Source: Dongia_A sp039808885
GTDB lineage: Bacteria; Pseudomonadota; Alphaproteobacteria; Dongiales; Dongiaceae
Length of the DNA: 64,000 nucleotides
Reading direction: 5' to 3'
NCBI GenBank assembly: GCA_039808885.1
Contig: JBDHTX010000017.1
Coordinates: forward strand, 30,671-94,670
Notes under the pieces: model-generated
The model's input: only the letters and a program-made list of their open reading frames with translations
Database searches by the model: none
Told to the model about the DNA's origin: nothing
Program-made: the position numbers and the translations under genes
Part shown: positions 9,268-17,571 of the stretch, piece by piece
Layout of the letters: the number at the start of each line of letters is the position of its first letter
How positions within the stretch are numbered: position 1 is the stretch's first letter

Positions 9268-11181
9268 TTAGTTGATGATGTAGCCGATAGGGCCCTTCGG
9301 GCCATCGGGCGGCAGGTCGGCGGCCGGCGGCCGCTTCACGTAGATGTTCTGCAGGTTGCCGATGAAGTAGCGGTCGAGGTCGTGCGACGGCGCGAAGCCG
9401 TCGGTGCCCGCCACCAGCTGGTCGGGATCGGCCGGCTTGGCCAGGATGACCGAGACCAGGATCACCAGTTCGGTCTCGCTGCGCTGGAACGAGGTCGAGC
9501 GGAACAGCGAGCCCAGGATCGGCAGGTCCATCAGGCCGGGCACGCCGTTCACCGTGCTCTGGATGTCGTTCTGCAGCAGGCCGGCGATCATGATGCCGCC
9601 GCCGCTGGGCAACTCGATGGTGCTGTTGGCGCGGCGGGTCTGCAGGCCGAGGATCTGGAAGCTGTCGTCGCCGAAGGGGATGACGACGGCATTCTGCGCC
9701 GACAGGGCGCTGACCTCGGTGGAGACCTTGAGCCAGATGCGGCCCGGGCCCATCACCACCGGCAGGAAGGCCAGGCTGACGCCGAAGGGCTTGTATTCGA
9801 CCGAGACGGTCGAGCTGTCGCCCTTGTCGGAGACCGCGACCACCGGATATTCGCCGCCGGCGAGCATGCTGGCCGGCTCGCCCGAGACGGCGAGCAGGTT
9901 CGGCTCGGCGAGGGTGCGCAGCAGGCCCTGCGTCTCCAGCAGCTGGAAGGTGGCGTCGAGGTCGTTGATGTTGACGCCGAGCGTGCCGGCGAACACCGAA
10001 CTGGACAGGCCGGTCGCCGCGGCGGCGAAGTCGAGGCTGAGCGGGCCCAGGGTCTGCGGGCTGATCAGGTTGGACGCGCCCAGCTCCTTCAGCACGCTCT
10101 TCTGGATCTCGGCCACCTTCACCTTGATCAGCACCTGCTGCTCGGAGCCGATGGTGATCATGTTGACGACGTTGGTGTCGGCCTTGACGAAGCGGCGGGC
10201 GATCTGCTGCGCCTGCGCGGCGGCGGCGTCGCTGCTGGCGACACCGGTCAGCACGATGGAATCGCCGACGCCCTTGGCCTCGATGCGTTCCTTGGGCAGC
10301 AGGTTGTGCAGGGCGGCCTGCACCGAATCGCCGTCCGGCTGCACCACGACCTCGAGCTTGCGGATCAGGTTGCTGCTGGCGTCGACCAGGAAGACGTTGG
10401 TCACGCCGACCGTGCGGCCGATCAGGTAGACCTCGCCCGGCGCGCGCACGACGATGTCGGCGATGTCCGGGTTGCCGATGATGACGTCGCGCACGTCGCG
10501 CTCCAGCGACACGGCGCGGGTCTTGTTGAGCGAGATCTCGAACTGGTCGGAGGCGGGGCCGGTCTCGGCCTTGGCCAGCGGCTCGACCGGGATCTGCACG
10601 CGCTTGGCCTGCTTGGCCGCCGTCGGCGTGCTCTCGAGCTCATAGGCGTCCAGCGGCACATTGGCGGCGCTCTGCGTGGCGTCGTCCGGCAGCGCGGCGG
10701 GATTCTGCGACTGGGCCGCGCTCAGCTGGTTGATCTGGCTGACCGCGTCGAGGATCGCCTGCTGGCCTTGGTCGAGCGCGGGGGCCGGATTGTGGCCGGT
10801 CGGGTCAACAACCGGCATTTCGACCGTCTCGCTCGCGGTCTGCACCGGGGCGTTGATGATGCCGATCATCTTGCGGATCGGCTTCAGGCTGGATTGCGCG
10901 GCCTTGGCAACGGGAGTCTCCGGCGGGGTTTCCGGCTTGGCGACGGTCGGCGCCGGTTCCGCTTCGGTGGTCGTCTTCGGCGCGGAATCCGTGGTGGGGA
11001 ACCCGTATTGGTCCACCGTCACGGCGTCGACGCTGGTGGCGCCGGCGTCGAGGGGAGATTCGACGACGATGCGCGGCACCTCCGGCGAGGTCGCGGACGG
11101 CAGGGGATCCGCGAAGGCCGACGGGGTTCCCCACATTACCCCGACGACACAGATTGCCGCGATTCGCTGAAGGTTACGCAC
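9268..11181 (-). CDS. cpaC: Tad pilus outer-membrane secretin CpaC/RcpA
   Basis: 637 residues, clearly longer than the 450-550 usual for CpaC. A signal peptide (AAICVVGVMWGTPSAFA|D) is followed by an extended Pro/Ala/Thr-rich segment of about 185 residues (25-210) that precedes the recognisable part. Then come the pilus-assembly N domain (about 213-285, with IIGNPDIADIVVRAPGEVYL), a BON-like domain (DSIVLTGVASSDAAAAQAQQ) and the secretin barrel (EQQVLIKVKVAEIQKSVLKE, LRTLAEPNLLAVSGEPASML, VPGLMDLPILGSLFRSTSFQ). It forms the outer-membrane exit channel for the Flp fibre. It starts 2 bases after cpaB ends. Confidence 0.95.
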   Translation of the reverse strand: MRNLQRIAAICVVGVMWGTPSAFADPLPSATSPEVPRIVVESPLDAGATSVDAVTVDQYGFPTTDSAPKTTTEAEPAPTVAKPETPPETPVAKAAQSSLKPIRKMIGIINAPVQTASETVEMPVVDPTGHNPAPALDQGQQAILDAVSQINQLSAAQSQNPAALPDDATQSAANVPLDAYELESTPTAAKQAKRVQIPVEPLAKAETGPASDQFEISLNKTRAVSLERDVRDVIIGNPDIADIVVRAPGEVYLIGRTVGVTNVFLVDASSNLIRKLEVVVQPDGDSVQAALHNLLPKERIEAKGVGDSIVLTGVASSDAAAAQAQQIARRFVKADTNVVNMITIGSEQQVLIKVKVAEIQKSVLKELGASNLISPQTLGPLSLDFAAAATGLSSSVFAGTLGVNINDLDATFQLLETQGLLRTLAEPNLLAVSGEPASMLAGGEYPVVAVSDKGDSSTVSVEYKPFGVSLAFLPVVMGPGRIWLKVSTEVSALSAQNAVVIPFGDDSFQILGLQTRRANSTIELPSGGGIMIAGLLQNDIQSTVNGVPGLMDLPILGSLFRSTSFQRSETELVILVSVILAKPADPDQLVAGTDGFAPSHDLDRYFIGNLQNIYVKRPPAADLPPDGPKGPIGYIIN

Positions 11182-11183
11182 GG

Positions 11184-12374
11184 TCAGAATCCTTCTTGAG
11201 AGACGGCACCGCCGCGATTGACGCGCACGACGGAGCCCGCTGGACCACCACCGTAGAGGCTGGAGCTGGTGAAGATCGCCGACACCGCACGGCTGGTGGC
11301 GACGTCGGAGACGAAGTTGAACGGATCCTCGAAGGCGTCGACTTCGTCCTGCACGGTCTGGTCGACGACCATCGAGCGGAGCACGAGCGTCAGGCTGCCG
11401 AGCTGGCCGGCGGTGAGCAGCTTCTCCGCGTCGCGCGGGGATACCTCGAGCGTCGCGGTCTTGCCCACGTCGGCCGGGCCGGAATCCTCGTCGCGCGCCA
11501 GCGACTGGTCGATGGCGAGGACCTTCACGTTCCGCATCACCGTCTCGGTCGTGTATTTCACCAGCGAGTCGCCATCCGGCAGCGTCACGGCGCGACCCTC
11601 GGTGGATTCCGGCTTGCCGTCCGGGCCCATGAGCTTGATTTCGTGGGCGATCGACAGCAGAACGTCGACATAGTCGCCCGGAGCGATGAAGCCGCCGGCG
11701 CCGGTGTCGGCCGAGATCTTGATCGAGATCGCGCGCATGCCGGGCGACACCACGGCGGAGCCGACGCTGCGGTCGCCGCGATTGATCAGGGCGTCCGGGC
11801 TGATCGGCTCGTTCATCAGGATGCGGCGGCGGGCGACCGCGCCGATGATCTCGCTCTCGGCGTTGCCGCCTTCGGCGGACGCCATCTGCGTCGGCGCGGG
11901 CTCGGCTTCCTTGGCCTTCTTGTCGTCCTTCTTGGCCGTCTTCTTCTTGTCCTTCTTCTTGTCGACCGCGCCTTCTTCCTCGGCGGGCGGCATCGAAGCG
12001 GCTTCAGTGGCTTCCGGCGTGCTCTCGGCGGCCGGCTCGCCAACCTGCTCACCCGGCGCCTCGGGGCGCACGATCATGCCGACCTGGGTCGGCGGCACGG
12101 TGGCGGAGGGAATGACGAACTCGCTCTCGAGGATCATGCGATCCTCGACCAGCGCCTCGGGCCATTCCGCCCAGTTCACATCCTTCGACGAAAGCACTTC
12201 GCCGGGATTGATGTTGCGGCTGGCCACCAGAACCTTGGCCACGCCCGTCGGCCGCTGCTCCTGCTGCACGACGACTGGCTGGGCCTGCCGTTCCAGGAAA
12301 ACCTTCACGAGGAATGCCGCGGCGCCTGCCAGAATGAAGGCGATAACGGCGAGCATGATGACTGATGGCCTCAT
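11184..12374 (-). CDS. cpaB: Tad pilus assembly protein CpaB/RcpC with charged insert
   Basis: The start is the ATG at 12374, with GAGGAG 11 bases upstream, giving 396 residues. An N-terminal membrane helix (VIMLAVIAFILAGAAAFLV) is followed by a SAF-type domain start (VLVASRNINPGEVLSSKDVN) that resumes at ARRRILMNEPISPDALINRG. Between these halves (about residues 104-173) lies an acidic then lysine-rich low-complexity insert (EEEGAVDKKKDKKKTAKKDD). The C-terminal half carries the CpaB features MRAISIKISADTGAGGFIAP and GDYVDVLLS. CpaB is a periplasmic/inner-membrane factor that cooperates with the CpaC secretin. First gene of the cpaB-cpaC-cpaD-cpaE-tadA-tadB-tadC run. Confidence 0.92.
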   Translation of the reverse strand: MRPSVIMLAVIAFILAGAAAFLVKVFLERQAQPVVVQQEQRPTGVAKVLVASRNINPGEVLSSKDVNWAEWPEALVEDRMILESEFVIPSATVPPTQVGMIVRPEAPGEQVGEPAAESTPEATEAASMPPAEEEGAVDKKKDKKKTAKKDDKKAKEAEPAPTQMASAEGGNAESEIIGAVARRRILMNEPISPDALINRGDRSVGSAVVSPGMRAISIKISADTGAGGFIAPGDYVDVLLSIAHEIKLMGPDGKPESTEGRAVTLPDGDSLVKYTTETVMRNVKVLAIDQSLARDEDSGPADVGKTATLEVSPRDAEKLLTAGQLGSLTLVLRSMVVDQTVQDEVDAFEDPFNFVSDVATSRAVSAIFTSSSLYGGGPAGSVVRVNRGGAVSQEGF

Positions 12375-12663
12375 GGAGAACGCGGCTCCTCTTCCCACGA
12401 ATAGCGTCAAGCGGATTTATTCGAGTATCCGCAATTGACTGCATGCTAGGGGTGCATGGTGAAGGATTGGTAAACCGGCTATGAGGCGATTACGGCTCGT
12501 GCGGATATTCGTGAAAACCGCCGAAGCGACACCGCCCAGTCGTCATAAATGACCCTGTTGCGGCAAATGCAGACTTGATTCTTGCAATTCCGGTCAGGCA
12601 CTTGGCGGCCCTTCGCGGCGCCGGAATGCCGTCGTTCCAGGCGGTGGAATCCGCCCGCCGCGG

Positions 12664-13281
12664 CTAGAACGGCAGCCAGCCGAGCAGTGGCGATTGCGGC
12701 CCGAACAGAAAGAAATCGATTCCGGCCAGCGCAATGGCGATTCCATAGGGCAGGCGCGCGAACGGCGCCGCCTCGCCTGGCCCGGAGTCCGGCTCCTCGC
12801 GCGCTGCATCGCCCGATGCCGGCGTCCCGGCCGGCGCGGGCCTGGCCGGCGGCTCCTGCGCCGCGGCTGCGGAGACCTTGGGCCCGGCCAGGCGGCGCCG
12901 GATCAGCCAGACCACGCCCAGGATGCCGCCGCAGGCCGACATCACCAGCAGGAAACGCGGCAGCCCGGCGAACTGGGTCCACAGCGCCATCGCCGCGATC
13001 AGCTTGGTGTCGCCGCCGCCGAAAATGCCGAGCGCGAAGGGCAGCATCGCCACCAGCAATACGCCGACCCCCGCGGCGAGCGACCAGCCGAGCAGCACCC
13101 AGGAGCCCTGGGCGGCGGCGAACACCGCGAAGCAGAGCACGACGCCGATGACCAGGGCGTTGGAGATCCGGTAGCGCCAGCCATCCTCGATCGCCGCCGC
13201 GACCAGGCAGAGCAAGGCGGCGAGCGCGGCTGCGAGTTGCAAGGTGGCGGCGAAACCGGCGGCGTCGGGGGATGCGGACAT
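12664..13281 (-). CDS. cpaA: Tad prepilin peptidase CpaA/TadV
   Basis: 205 residues from the ATG at 13281 (an upstream in-frame extension to 13374 is Arg/Pro-rich and rejected). The A24 aspartic peptidase signature is present: the first catalytic Asp in VAAAIEDGWRYRISNAL and the second in the GxGD motif IFGGGDTKLIAAMAL. Hydrophobic helices surround these (LQLAAALAALLCLVAAA, ALVIGVVLCFAVFAAA, WSLAAGVGVLLVAMLPF, FLLVMSACGGILGVVW). A Pro/Ala/Glu-rich cytoplasmic loop (about 145-180) and one further helix follow. It cleaves and matures the two Flp prepilins encoded just upstream in the transcription direction. Confidence 0.93.
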   Translation of the reverse strand: MSASPDAAGFAATLQLAAALAALLCLVAAAIEDGWRYRISNALVIGVVLCFAVFAAAQGSWVLLGWSLAAGVGVLLVAMLPFALGIFGGGDTKLIAAMALWTQFAGLPRFLLVMSACGGILGVVWLIRRRLAGPKVSAAAAQEPPARPAPAGTPASGDAAREEPDSGPGEAAPFARLPYGIAIALAGIDFFLFGPQSPLLGWLPF

Positions 13282-13409
13282 GATGCGGCGAGGGCGGCTG
13301 GTTGAAGGGAGGCGGGCGGCGACGCGGTCGATCGGCCGACCGACAGCTTGCCCGCAAGTCGCGCCCGCGGGCAAGCGAGCTCGGCGGCAAGGACGGCGCT
13401 GAAACGGGA

Positions 13410-13438
13410 ACGGCGGGCCGCCTGGGGCGACCCGCCGT
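13410..13438 (-). repeat. GC-rich hairpin downstream of Flp pilin 1
   Basis: An inverted repeat ACGGCGGG / CCCGCCGT lies 26 bases past the stop of the pilin gene at 13464-13646. It has no T-run in the direction of transcription, so it may stabilise pilin mRNA rather than end it. The same stem core recurs after the second pilin gene. Confidence 0.6.
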
Positions 13439-13463
13439 CCGAATTCCCGTCAGTTCACGGCGC

Positions 13464-13646
13464 TTACGGCGCCGGCGGAACGCTCTGCAGCGCGTCGGTG
13501 ATGCGCGTGAACACGTTCACCAGCTCGTTGCCGGTGATGGTGACCGACGCGATGATGACCACCGAGATCAGGCCCGCGATCAGACCATATTCGATGGCCG
13601 TGGCGCCCGACTCGCAGCGGCGAAGCTTGCGGATGAAGCGAAGCAT
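13464..13646 (-). CDS. flp: Flp/Fap family type IVb pilin (copy 1)
   Basis: A 60-residue prepilin. A short basic leader (MLRFIRKLRRCESG) ends in the Gly cleaved by the prepilin peptidase, followed by the Flp motif ATAIEYGLIAGLISVVII with Glu5 and Tyr6 of the mature pilin. The tail TGNELVNVFTRITDALQSV is typical of Flp. It is almost identical to the neighbouring pilin at 13738-13920. Major structural subunit of the Tad fibre. Confidence 0.96.
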   Translation of the reverse strand: MLRFIRKLRRCESGATAIEYGLIAGLISVVIIASVTITGNELVNVFTRITDALQSVPPAP

Positions 13647-13680
13647 GACAATCCCCTCGTGAGAGAAGCCGGATGGACGA

Positions 13681-13706
13681 ACGGCGGGCCCTCGCGAGCC
13701 CGCCGT
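13681..13706 (-). repeat. GC-rich hairpin between the two Flp genes
   Basis: An inverted repeat ACGGCGGGC / GCCCGCCGT with an 8-base loop lies 31 bases past the stop of the second pilin gene. It shares its stem with the hairpin at 13410-13438, showing that gene and downstream hairpin were duplicated together. No T-run follows. Confidence 0.65.
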
Positions 13707-13737
13707 CCGCAGTCAAGCGCTAGAGAGCGCCTGGCGC

Positions 13738-13920
13738 TTACGGCGCCGGCGGAACGCTCTGCAGGGCGTCGGAAATGCGCGTGAACACGTTGACCAGCTC
13801 GTTACCGGTCGTGGTCACGACGCCGATGATGACCACCGAGATGAGGCCGGCGATCAGACCGTATTCGATGGCCGTGGCGCCAGACTCGCACTTGCGCAGT
13901 TTGCGAAAGAAGCGAAGCAT
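13738..13920 (-). CDS. flp: Flp/Fap family type IVb pilin (copy 2)
   Basis: A 60-residue prepilin (leader MLRFFRKLRKCESG, then ATAIEYGLIAGLISVVIIG) differing from the neighbouring copy at only a few positions, mainly SVTI versus VVTT and RITD versus RISD. The last six codons encode the same VPPAP tail. The first gene of the locus in transcription order, it has a strong Shine-Dalgarno just upstream. The pair looks like a recent tandem duplication. Confidence 0.96.
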   Translation of the reverse strand: MLRFFRKLRKCESGATAIEYGLIAGLISVVIIGVVTTTGNELVNVFTRISDALQSVPPAP

Positions 13921-13928
13921 CGTTAGTT

Positions 13929-13936
13929 CCTCCTAA
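13929..13936 (-). promoter_or_regulatory. Strong Shine-Dalgarno of Flp pilin copy 2
   Basis: On the minus strand TAGGAGGAACTAACG precedes the ATG. The AGGAGG core at ideal spacing fits a highly translated structural pilin. Confidence 0.8.
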
Positions 13937-14444
13937 TCGACGTGGCGCCCCGACGGCGACCACTTCCCACTCCACCCATGCGGCACCGGATTATTCTGCC
14001 GCCGAATGTCACATGAGCTAATAAATAAATTCGAAGTCCAGAACAAGTAAAAAATCGATCCCGGTAGAAGATTTATTTTAGATAATTCAATACTAAAGTG
14101 GTTTTGTTCGAGTATTACTGTAAGACAGAAAGATATCTGGGAACGCCTCGGGGAACGATGGCCCGGAAAAGCAGGCGCGGTGTCCTCCCGAACGTGCCTT
14201 TATAGGCGCCGAGGTTTTAACAAAGTATGAAAACGGGCGGTTAATTCGGGTCCGGCGGAAAATTTGCCCTCCGGAATGCTGTTTTTTCGTCCCCGCGCCG
14301 GGCCTAAAATTTTAAGTAAATCTCGGCGAATACTGCGACGAATTCAAATATTCGCGGAAAGGCGCGGAAAGCCGCGGTTTTCGGCCGGCTTCAACCCGGC
14401 GGCGGCTTCGGCTAGGGTCCGGCGCGGAAATCGAGGGAGGCGAC
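13937..14444. other. AT-rich intergenic region upstream of the pilin genes and ghrA
   Basis: About 500 bases without a gene, strikingly AT-rich in the middle (14010-14130) against the GC-rich surroundings. It must carry the pilin promoter (minus strand) and the promoter of the 2-hydroxyacid dehydrogenase (plus strand). A possible minus-strand pair is TTGTTC and TTATTA, 16 bases apart, at about 14020-14050, but I would not rely on it. No sigma-54 type GG/GC element was seen. The AT richness suggests an H-NS/IHF-type or curved regulatory region for pilus expression; this is inference. Confidence 0.5.
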
Positions 14445-15374
14445 GTGGCGATTCTCTATGCCGACGATCCGGCCGACGCGGCCGACTGGGCCAAGGCGAT
14501 TCGCGCCCTCGACCCGGCGCTGGACCTGCGCTTCTGGCCGGATTTCGGCGATGCGGGCGAGATCGATTTCGTCATCGTGGGCTCGAAGGCGCCGGGCGAT
14601 CTGCGGCAGTTCGCCAACCTGCGGGCCATCCAGTCGACCTGGGCGGGCGTCAACCTGCTGCTGGGCGACGATGGCCTGCCGCCCGACCGGCCGCTGGCGC
14701 GCATGGTCGATCGCGGCCTGACGGTGAGCATGACGGAATACGTGGTGTTCCACGTGCTCGATCATCTGCGGCAGGGACCGCGGCTGCGCGCGGCGCAGCG
14801 CGAACATCGCTGGATCGAGGTGGAGGAGCGGCACCCGCGTTCGCTGTCGGTCTGCATCCTCGGACTCGGCGTGCTCGGCGCCGACGTCGCCGCCAAGCTG
14901 CACGCGATGGGCTTCCCGCTGCGCGGCTGGAGCCGCAGCCGCAAGGACCTGCCCGGCGTCGCCAGTTTTGCCGGACGGGAGCGGCTCGCCGCCTGCCTCG
15001 CCGGAGTCGAATTGCTGATTTGCCTGCTGCCGCTGACCGACGATACGCGCGGCATCCTTGATCGCAGCGTCTTCGCCGCCCTGGCGCCGGGCGCCGTGCT
15101 GATCCATGCCGCGCGCGGCGCGCACCTGGTCGAGGCCGATCTGCTGGAGGCGCTGGAAGCCGGGCGCCTGTCGCGCGCGGTGATCGACGTTTTCGCGCCG
15201 GAGCCGTTGCCCGCCGGGCATCCGTTCTGGCGCCATCCGGCGGTGACGGTGACGCCGCATGTCGCGGCGATCACCCGCGCCGGCACGGGCGCCGAGGACA
15301 TCGTGGCGAACTATCGCCGCGCCATGGCCGGCCAGCCGCTGATCAACCAGGTGGATCGCCACCAGGGATACTGA
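14445..15374 (+). CDS. ghrA: 2-hydroxyacid dehydrogenase, glyoxylate/hydroxypyruvate reductase A-like
   Basis: 309 residues with a GTG start behind a GAGGGAGG site. The D-isomer 2-hydroxyacid dehydrogenase fold is shown by the Rossmann motif CILGLGVLGADVAAKLHAMG and the catalytic Arg (HAARGAHLVEADLLEAL), Glu (VFAPEPLP) and His (VTPHVAAITR). The unusual N-terminal domain (ADWAKAIRALDPALDLRFWP, RAIQSTWAGVNLLL) is that of the GhrA subfamily, which reduces glyoxylate and hydroxypyruvate with NADPH. It ends 9 bases before the stop of the convergent GntR gene. Confidence 0.88.
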   Translation: MAILYADDPADAADWAKAIRALDPALDLRFWPDFGDAGEIDFVIVGSKAPGDLRQFANLRAIQSTWAGVNLLLGDDGLPPDRPLARMVDRGLTVSMTEYVVFHVLDHLRQGPRLRAAQREHRWIEVEERHPRSLSVCILGLGVLGADVAAKLHAMGFPLRGWSRSRKDLPGVASFAGRERLAACLAGVELLICLLPLTDDTRGILDRSVFAALAPGAVLIHAARGAHLVEADLLEALEAGRLSRAVIDVFAPEPLPAGHPFWRHPAVTVTPHVAAITRAGTGAEDIVANYRRAMAGQPLINQVDRHQGY

Positions 15375-15383
15375 CTGCGATCG

Positions 15384-16163
15384 CTAGCGCAGCCGGCGAT
15401 AGCTCTCGGCCCGGGTCAGCATCATCGAGATGTGGTTGCGGCGGATCATGCCGAGCGCATCGAAATCGTTGACCGCCAGCGCGCGCAGCGATTCCTCGAC
15501 CTCGTAGTAGAAATACTCGATCTCGCGCCGGATGTCGGCCTTCGCCATCCAGCCGTACCAGTAGCGGTCGGTCTGGTTGTAGAGCTGGTCCTGGAACTGC
15601 CGCAGGAAGGCGTTGCCGACCACGTTGTTGAGCCGCGCGAAGAAGCGGTCGCAGAGATCCGCGTATTCGCCGATGGCCGGCTCGGCGTCCGCCTTCAGCA
15701 TTTCCTCCAGGCGCCGTTTCACCACCTGCAGCTCGGCGAAGTCGGCTTCCGACAGCGGGCGCGGCGACAGGCGCCCGATCAGCGCCGCCAGCGCCATGCG
15801 CAGCTCGTAGATGTCGCGCAGCTCCGCGTCGTCGACCTCGGTGACGCGGATGCCGACCCCGTTTTTCACCTCGATCAGGCCTTCGACCGCCAGGCGGTGC
15901 AGCGCCTGGCGCACCGGCGTGCGCGAGACCTCGAACTCGCGGGCGATCTCGGCTTCGGTCAGCCGTTCGCCCGGGGCGTATTGCCGCGTGGCAATGCGCT
16001 GGCGCAGCACGTCATATACGCGCAGCGAATTGTCGCCGTGCCGGGCCGGGGCATGGCGGGTGGCGGACCCCGCGGCCGGGGCCGCGACGGCGCGCTTCGG
16101 CGCTGCCGGTTGCTTGGCCGGGTGCGGGCGGGGCTGCAGGGGCGGGCGCCGATGCTCGGTCAT
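15384..16163 (-). CDS. GntR family transcriptional regulator (FadR/FCD type)
   Basis: 259 residues from the ATG at 16163. A disordered Pro/Arg/Ala-rich leader (about 1-45) precedes the winged helix (RVYDVLRQRIATRQYAPGER, LTEAEIAREFEVSRTPVRQA, LHRLAVEGLIEV). The C-terminal FCD ligand-binding domain is all-helical (DIYELRMALAALIGRLSP; the acidic/His metal-site region is partly visible in DLCDRFFARLNNVVGN). Members sense small organic acids. It faces ghrA convergently, so any link to that enzyme is only positional. Confidence 0.88.
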   Translation of the reverse strand: MTEHRRPPLQPRPHPAKQPAAPKRAVAAPAAGSATRHAPARHGDNSLRVYDVLRQRIATRQYAPGERLTEAEIAREFEVSRTPVRQALHRLAVEGLIEVKNGVGIRVTEVDDAELRDIYELRMALAALIGRLSPRPLSEADFAELQVVKRRLEEMLKADAEPAIGEYADLCDRFFARLNNVVGNAFLRQFQDQLYNQTDRYWYGWMAKADIRREIEYFYYEVEESLRALAVNDFDALGMIRRNHISMMLTRAESYRRLR

Positions 16164-16320
16164 GGTGGTCCAGGGCGGTTGGGCCGCCCATATAGTGACG
16201 GGAATCGGTGGCGGCAACAGCCATGAAACGCGGCCGGGACCGAGCGCAGGTATTCCTTAACGAGACCGGCCGTACACAGGTGGGGCAGATGTGCCGATTT
16301 ACGGCCGACCTAGCCAGTCG

Positions 16321-16776
16321 ATGACCCAGACACCCGCGTTCTCGCCGCCGATCAAGAGCGACGTGTTGCGCCGATTGCTGGCGCATTGGGACCGGATTCG
16401 CGGTCTCCGCGCCATGCCGGCGCGGGTGGATTTCGATCCCCTGGATGTGCGCTATGCGCTCGGCTTCCTCAGCATCATCGAGGTGCGCCGGGCGCCGCTG
16501 CGCTTCTACTTTCGCCTGGATGGCACCAAGCAGGTTGAACTGTTCGGTATCGATTGCACGCGGCGCTACCTGGACGAGGCCATGCCGCGGGACCATGCCG
16601 CGATGGCCGGCGATTCCTATCGCGACGTGGTGGAATGCCGCGCGCCGCGCTATCACGCGCGGAAAATCCGCTTCCATGAACGGATTATTGACTATGAGGT
16701 GCTTATCCTGCCGTTTTCCGAGGACGGCGCGCGGGTCGACCAGCTGATGACCGGCATCGTCCCCGACTACGCCTGA
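16321..16776 (+). CDS. PAS-domain protein of the alphaproteobacterial PAS_5 type
   Basis: 151 residues from the ATG at 16321. Hallmarks are an N-terminal VLRRLLAHWDRIRGLRAMPA (helix with the LxxYWxxLRggRxxPsR-like pattern), VDFDPLDVRYALGFLSIIEV, the FYFRLDGTKQVELFGID PAS core, and the closing VLILPFSEDGARVDQLMTGI. These short single-domain PAS proteins are abundant in Rhodospirillales and have no established function; they lack any output domain. No operon partner is close. Confidence 0.75.
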   Translation: MTQTPAFSPPIKSDVLRRLLAHWDRIRGLRAMPARVDFDPLDVRYALGFLSIIEVRRAPLRFYFRLDGTKQVELFGIDCTRRYLDEAMPRDHAAMAGDSYRDVVECRAPRYHARKIRFHERIIDYEVLILPFSEDGARVDQLMTGIVPDYA

Positions 16777-17012
16777 TTCGGCACGCCGGATCGCCAGACC
16801 GGGCCGGCGCGAAACTGTGCCGCAGGTCACTTTTTTGCCGGCAGCGCAGGCTTATATCCGGGGAGGCGTTCAAGGTGTTGGCTGGGGATAGGTTCCGGGC
16901 GCTTGTGATCACCGATTTGTGTGTGTCGCCGCACGGACAGGCTCCTGATATTGCATGCGGGAACAGGGGGCGCCCCGCCGGGTTGCGTCCCACAACGGGT
17001 GGAGAGGATTGA

Positions 17013-17405
17013 ATGAAACGGTTTCTGACCCAGGCGACGATGGTGGTTGCGGTTGGCGCGACCCTGGCGGGCTGCGCGCAGAGCTATCAGCCGGTGGTGG
17101 ATACGCGCGGCCACGACACCGCGCGCTATCAGCAGGACCTCTATGAATGCCGGCAGTACGCCGAGCAGGTGAGCCCCGCCGGCAATGCCGCGGTGGGCGG
17201 CCTCGGTGGCGCTGCGGCCGGCGCCGCGCTCGGCGCCATCACCGGCGCGCTGGTCGGCGGTGTCAGCGCCGGCGAGGGTGCCGCCTTCGGTGCGGCCACC
17301 GGCGGCGCGGTGGGCCTGGGCGCCGGCGCCTATAACGGCGTCAACGATCAGCAGCGCATCATCGACAATTGCCTGCGCGGCCGCGGTTACAACGTCCTGA
17401 ACTAG
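17013..17405 (+). CDS. Glycine-zipper lipoprotein
   Basis: 130 residues. The lipoprotein signal has lipobox LAGC (MVVAVGATLAGC). The mature N-terminus has the YECRQYA motif common in these proteins, followed by a glycine-zipper membrane segment with Gly/Ala every fourth residue (GAAAGAALGAITGALVGGVS, FGAATGGAVGLGAGAYNG), and a short C-terminus RIIDNCLRGRGYNVLN. The two cysteines outside the lipobox (YEC, NC) may pair. Outer-membrane location is likely; the role is unknown, related to the Rickettsia 17-kDa/OmpA-like lipoproteins. It is followed by a clear terminator. Confidence 0.82.
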   Translation: MKRFLTQATMVVAVGATLAGCAQSYQPVVDTRGHDTARYQQDLYECRQYAEQVSPAGNAAVGGLGGAAAGAALGAITGALVGGVSAGEGAAFGAATGGAVGLGAGAYNGVNDQQRIIDNCLRGRGYNVLN

Positions 17406-17437
17406 GCTCTTTTCCAGCCGGTTCGCGAGTTCCGGAA

Positions 17438-17470
17438 GCCCCGGGCGCCACAGGCGCCCGGGGCTTTTTG
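17438..17470 (+). terminator. Rho-independent terminator after glycine-zipper lipoprotein
   Basis: A perfect stem GCCCCGGGCGCC / GGCGCCCGGGGC with an ACA loop is followed by TTTTTG. Confidence 0.94.
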
Positions 17471-17571
17471 CGTCTTCCCCGGACCCCTCATTCGGGCCAG
17501 CCGGCGGCAAGAGTCCCTTAAGATGAAATCCCTAGACTGGATTTCCCGGGTCAAAGGGAAAAGGGGAATTC

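Noticed and set aside
9382..11199. Plus-strand open frame of 605 codons opposite cpaC
   Set aside because: Antisense shadow of the secretin gene, with no recognisable domain and a biased Gly/Arg/Asp/Val composition.
13681..13706. Rho-independent terminator between the pilin genes
   Set aside because: A strong stem is present but no T-run follows on the minus strand; listed as a hairpin instead.
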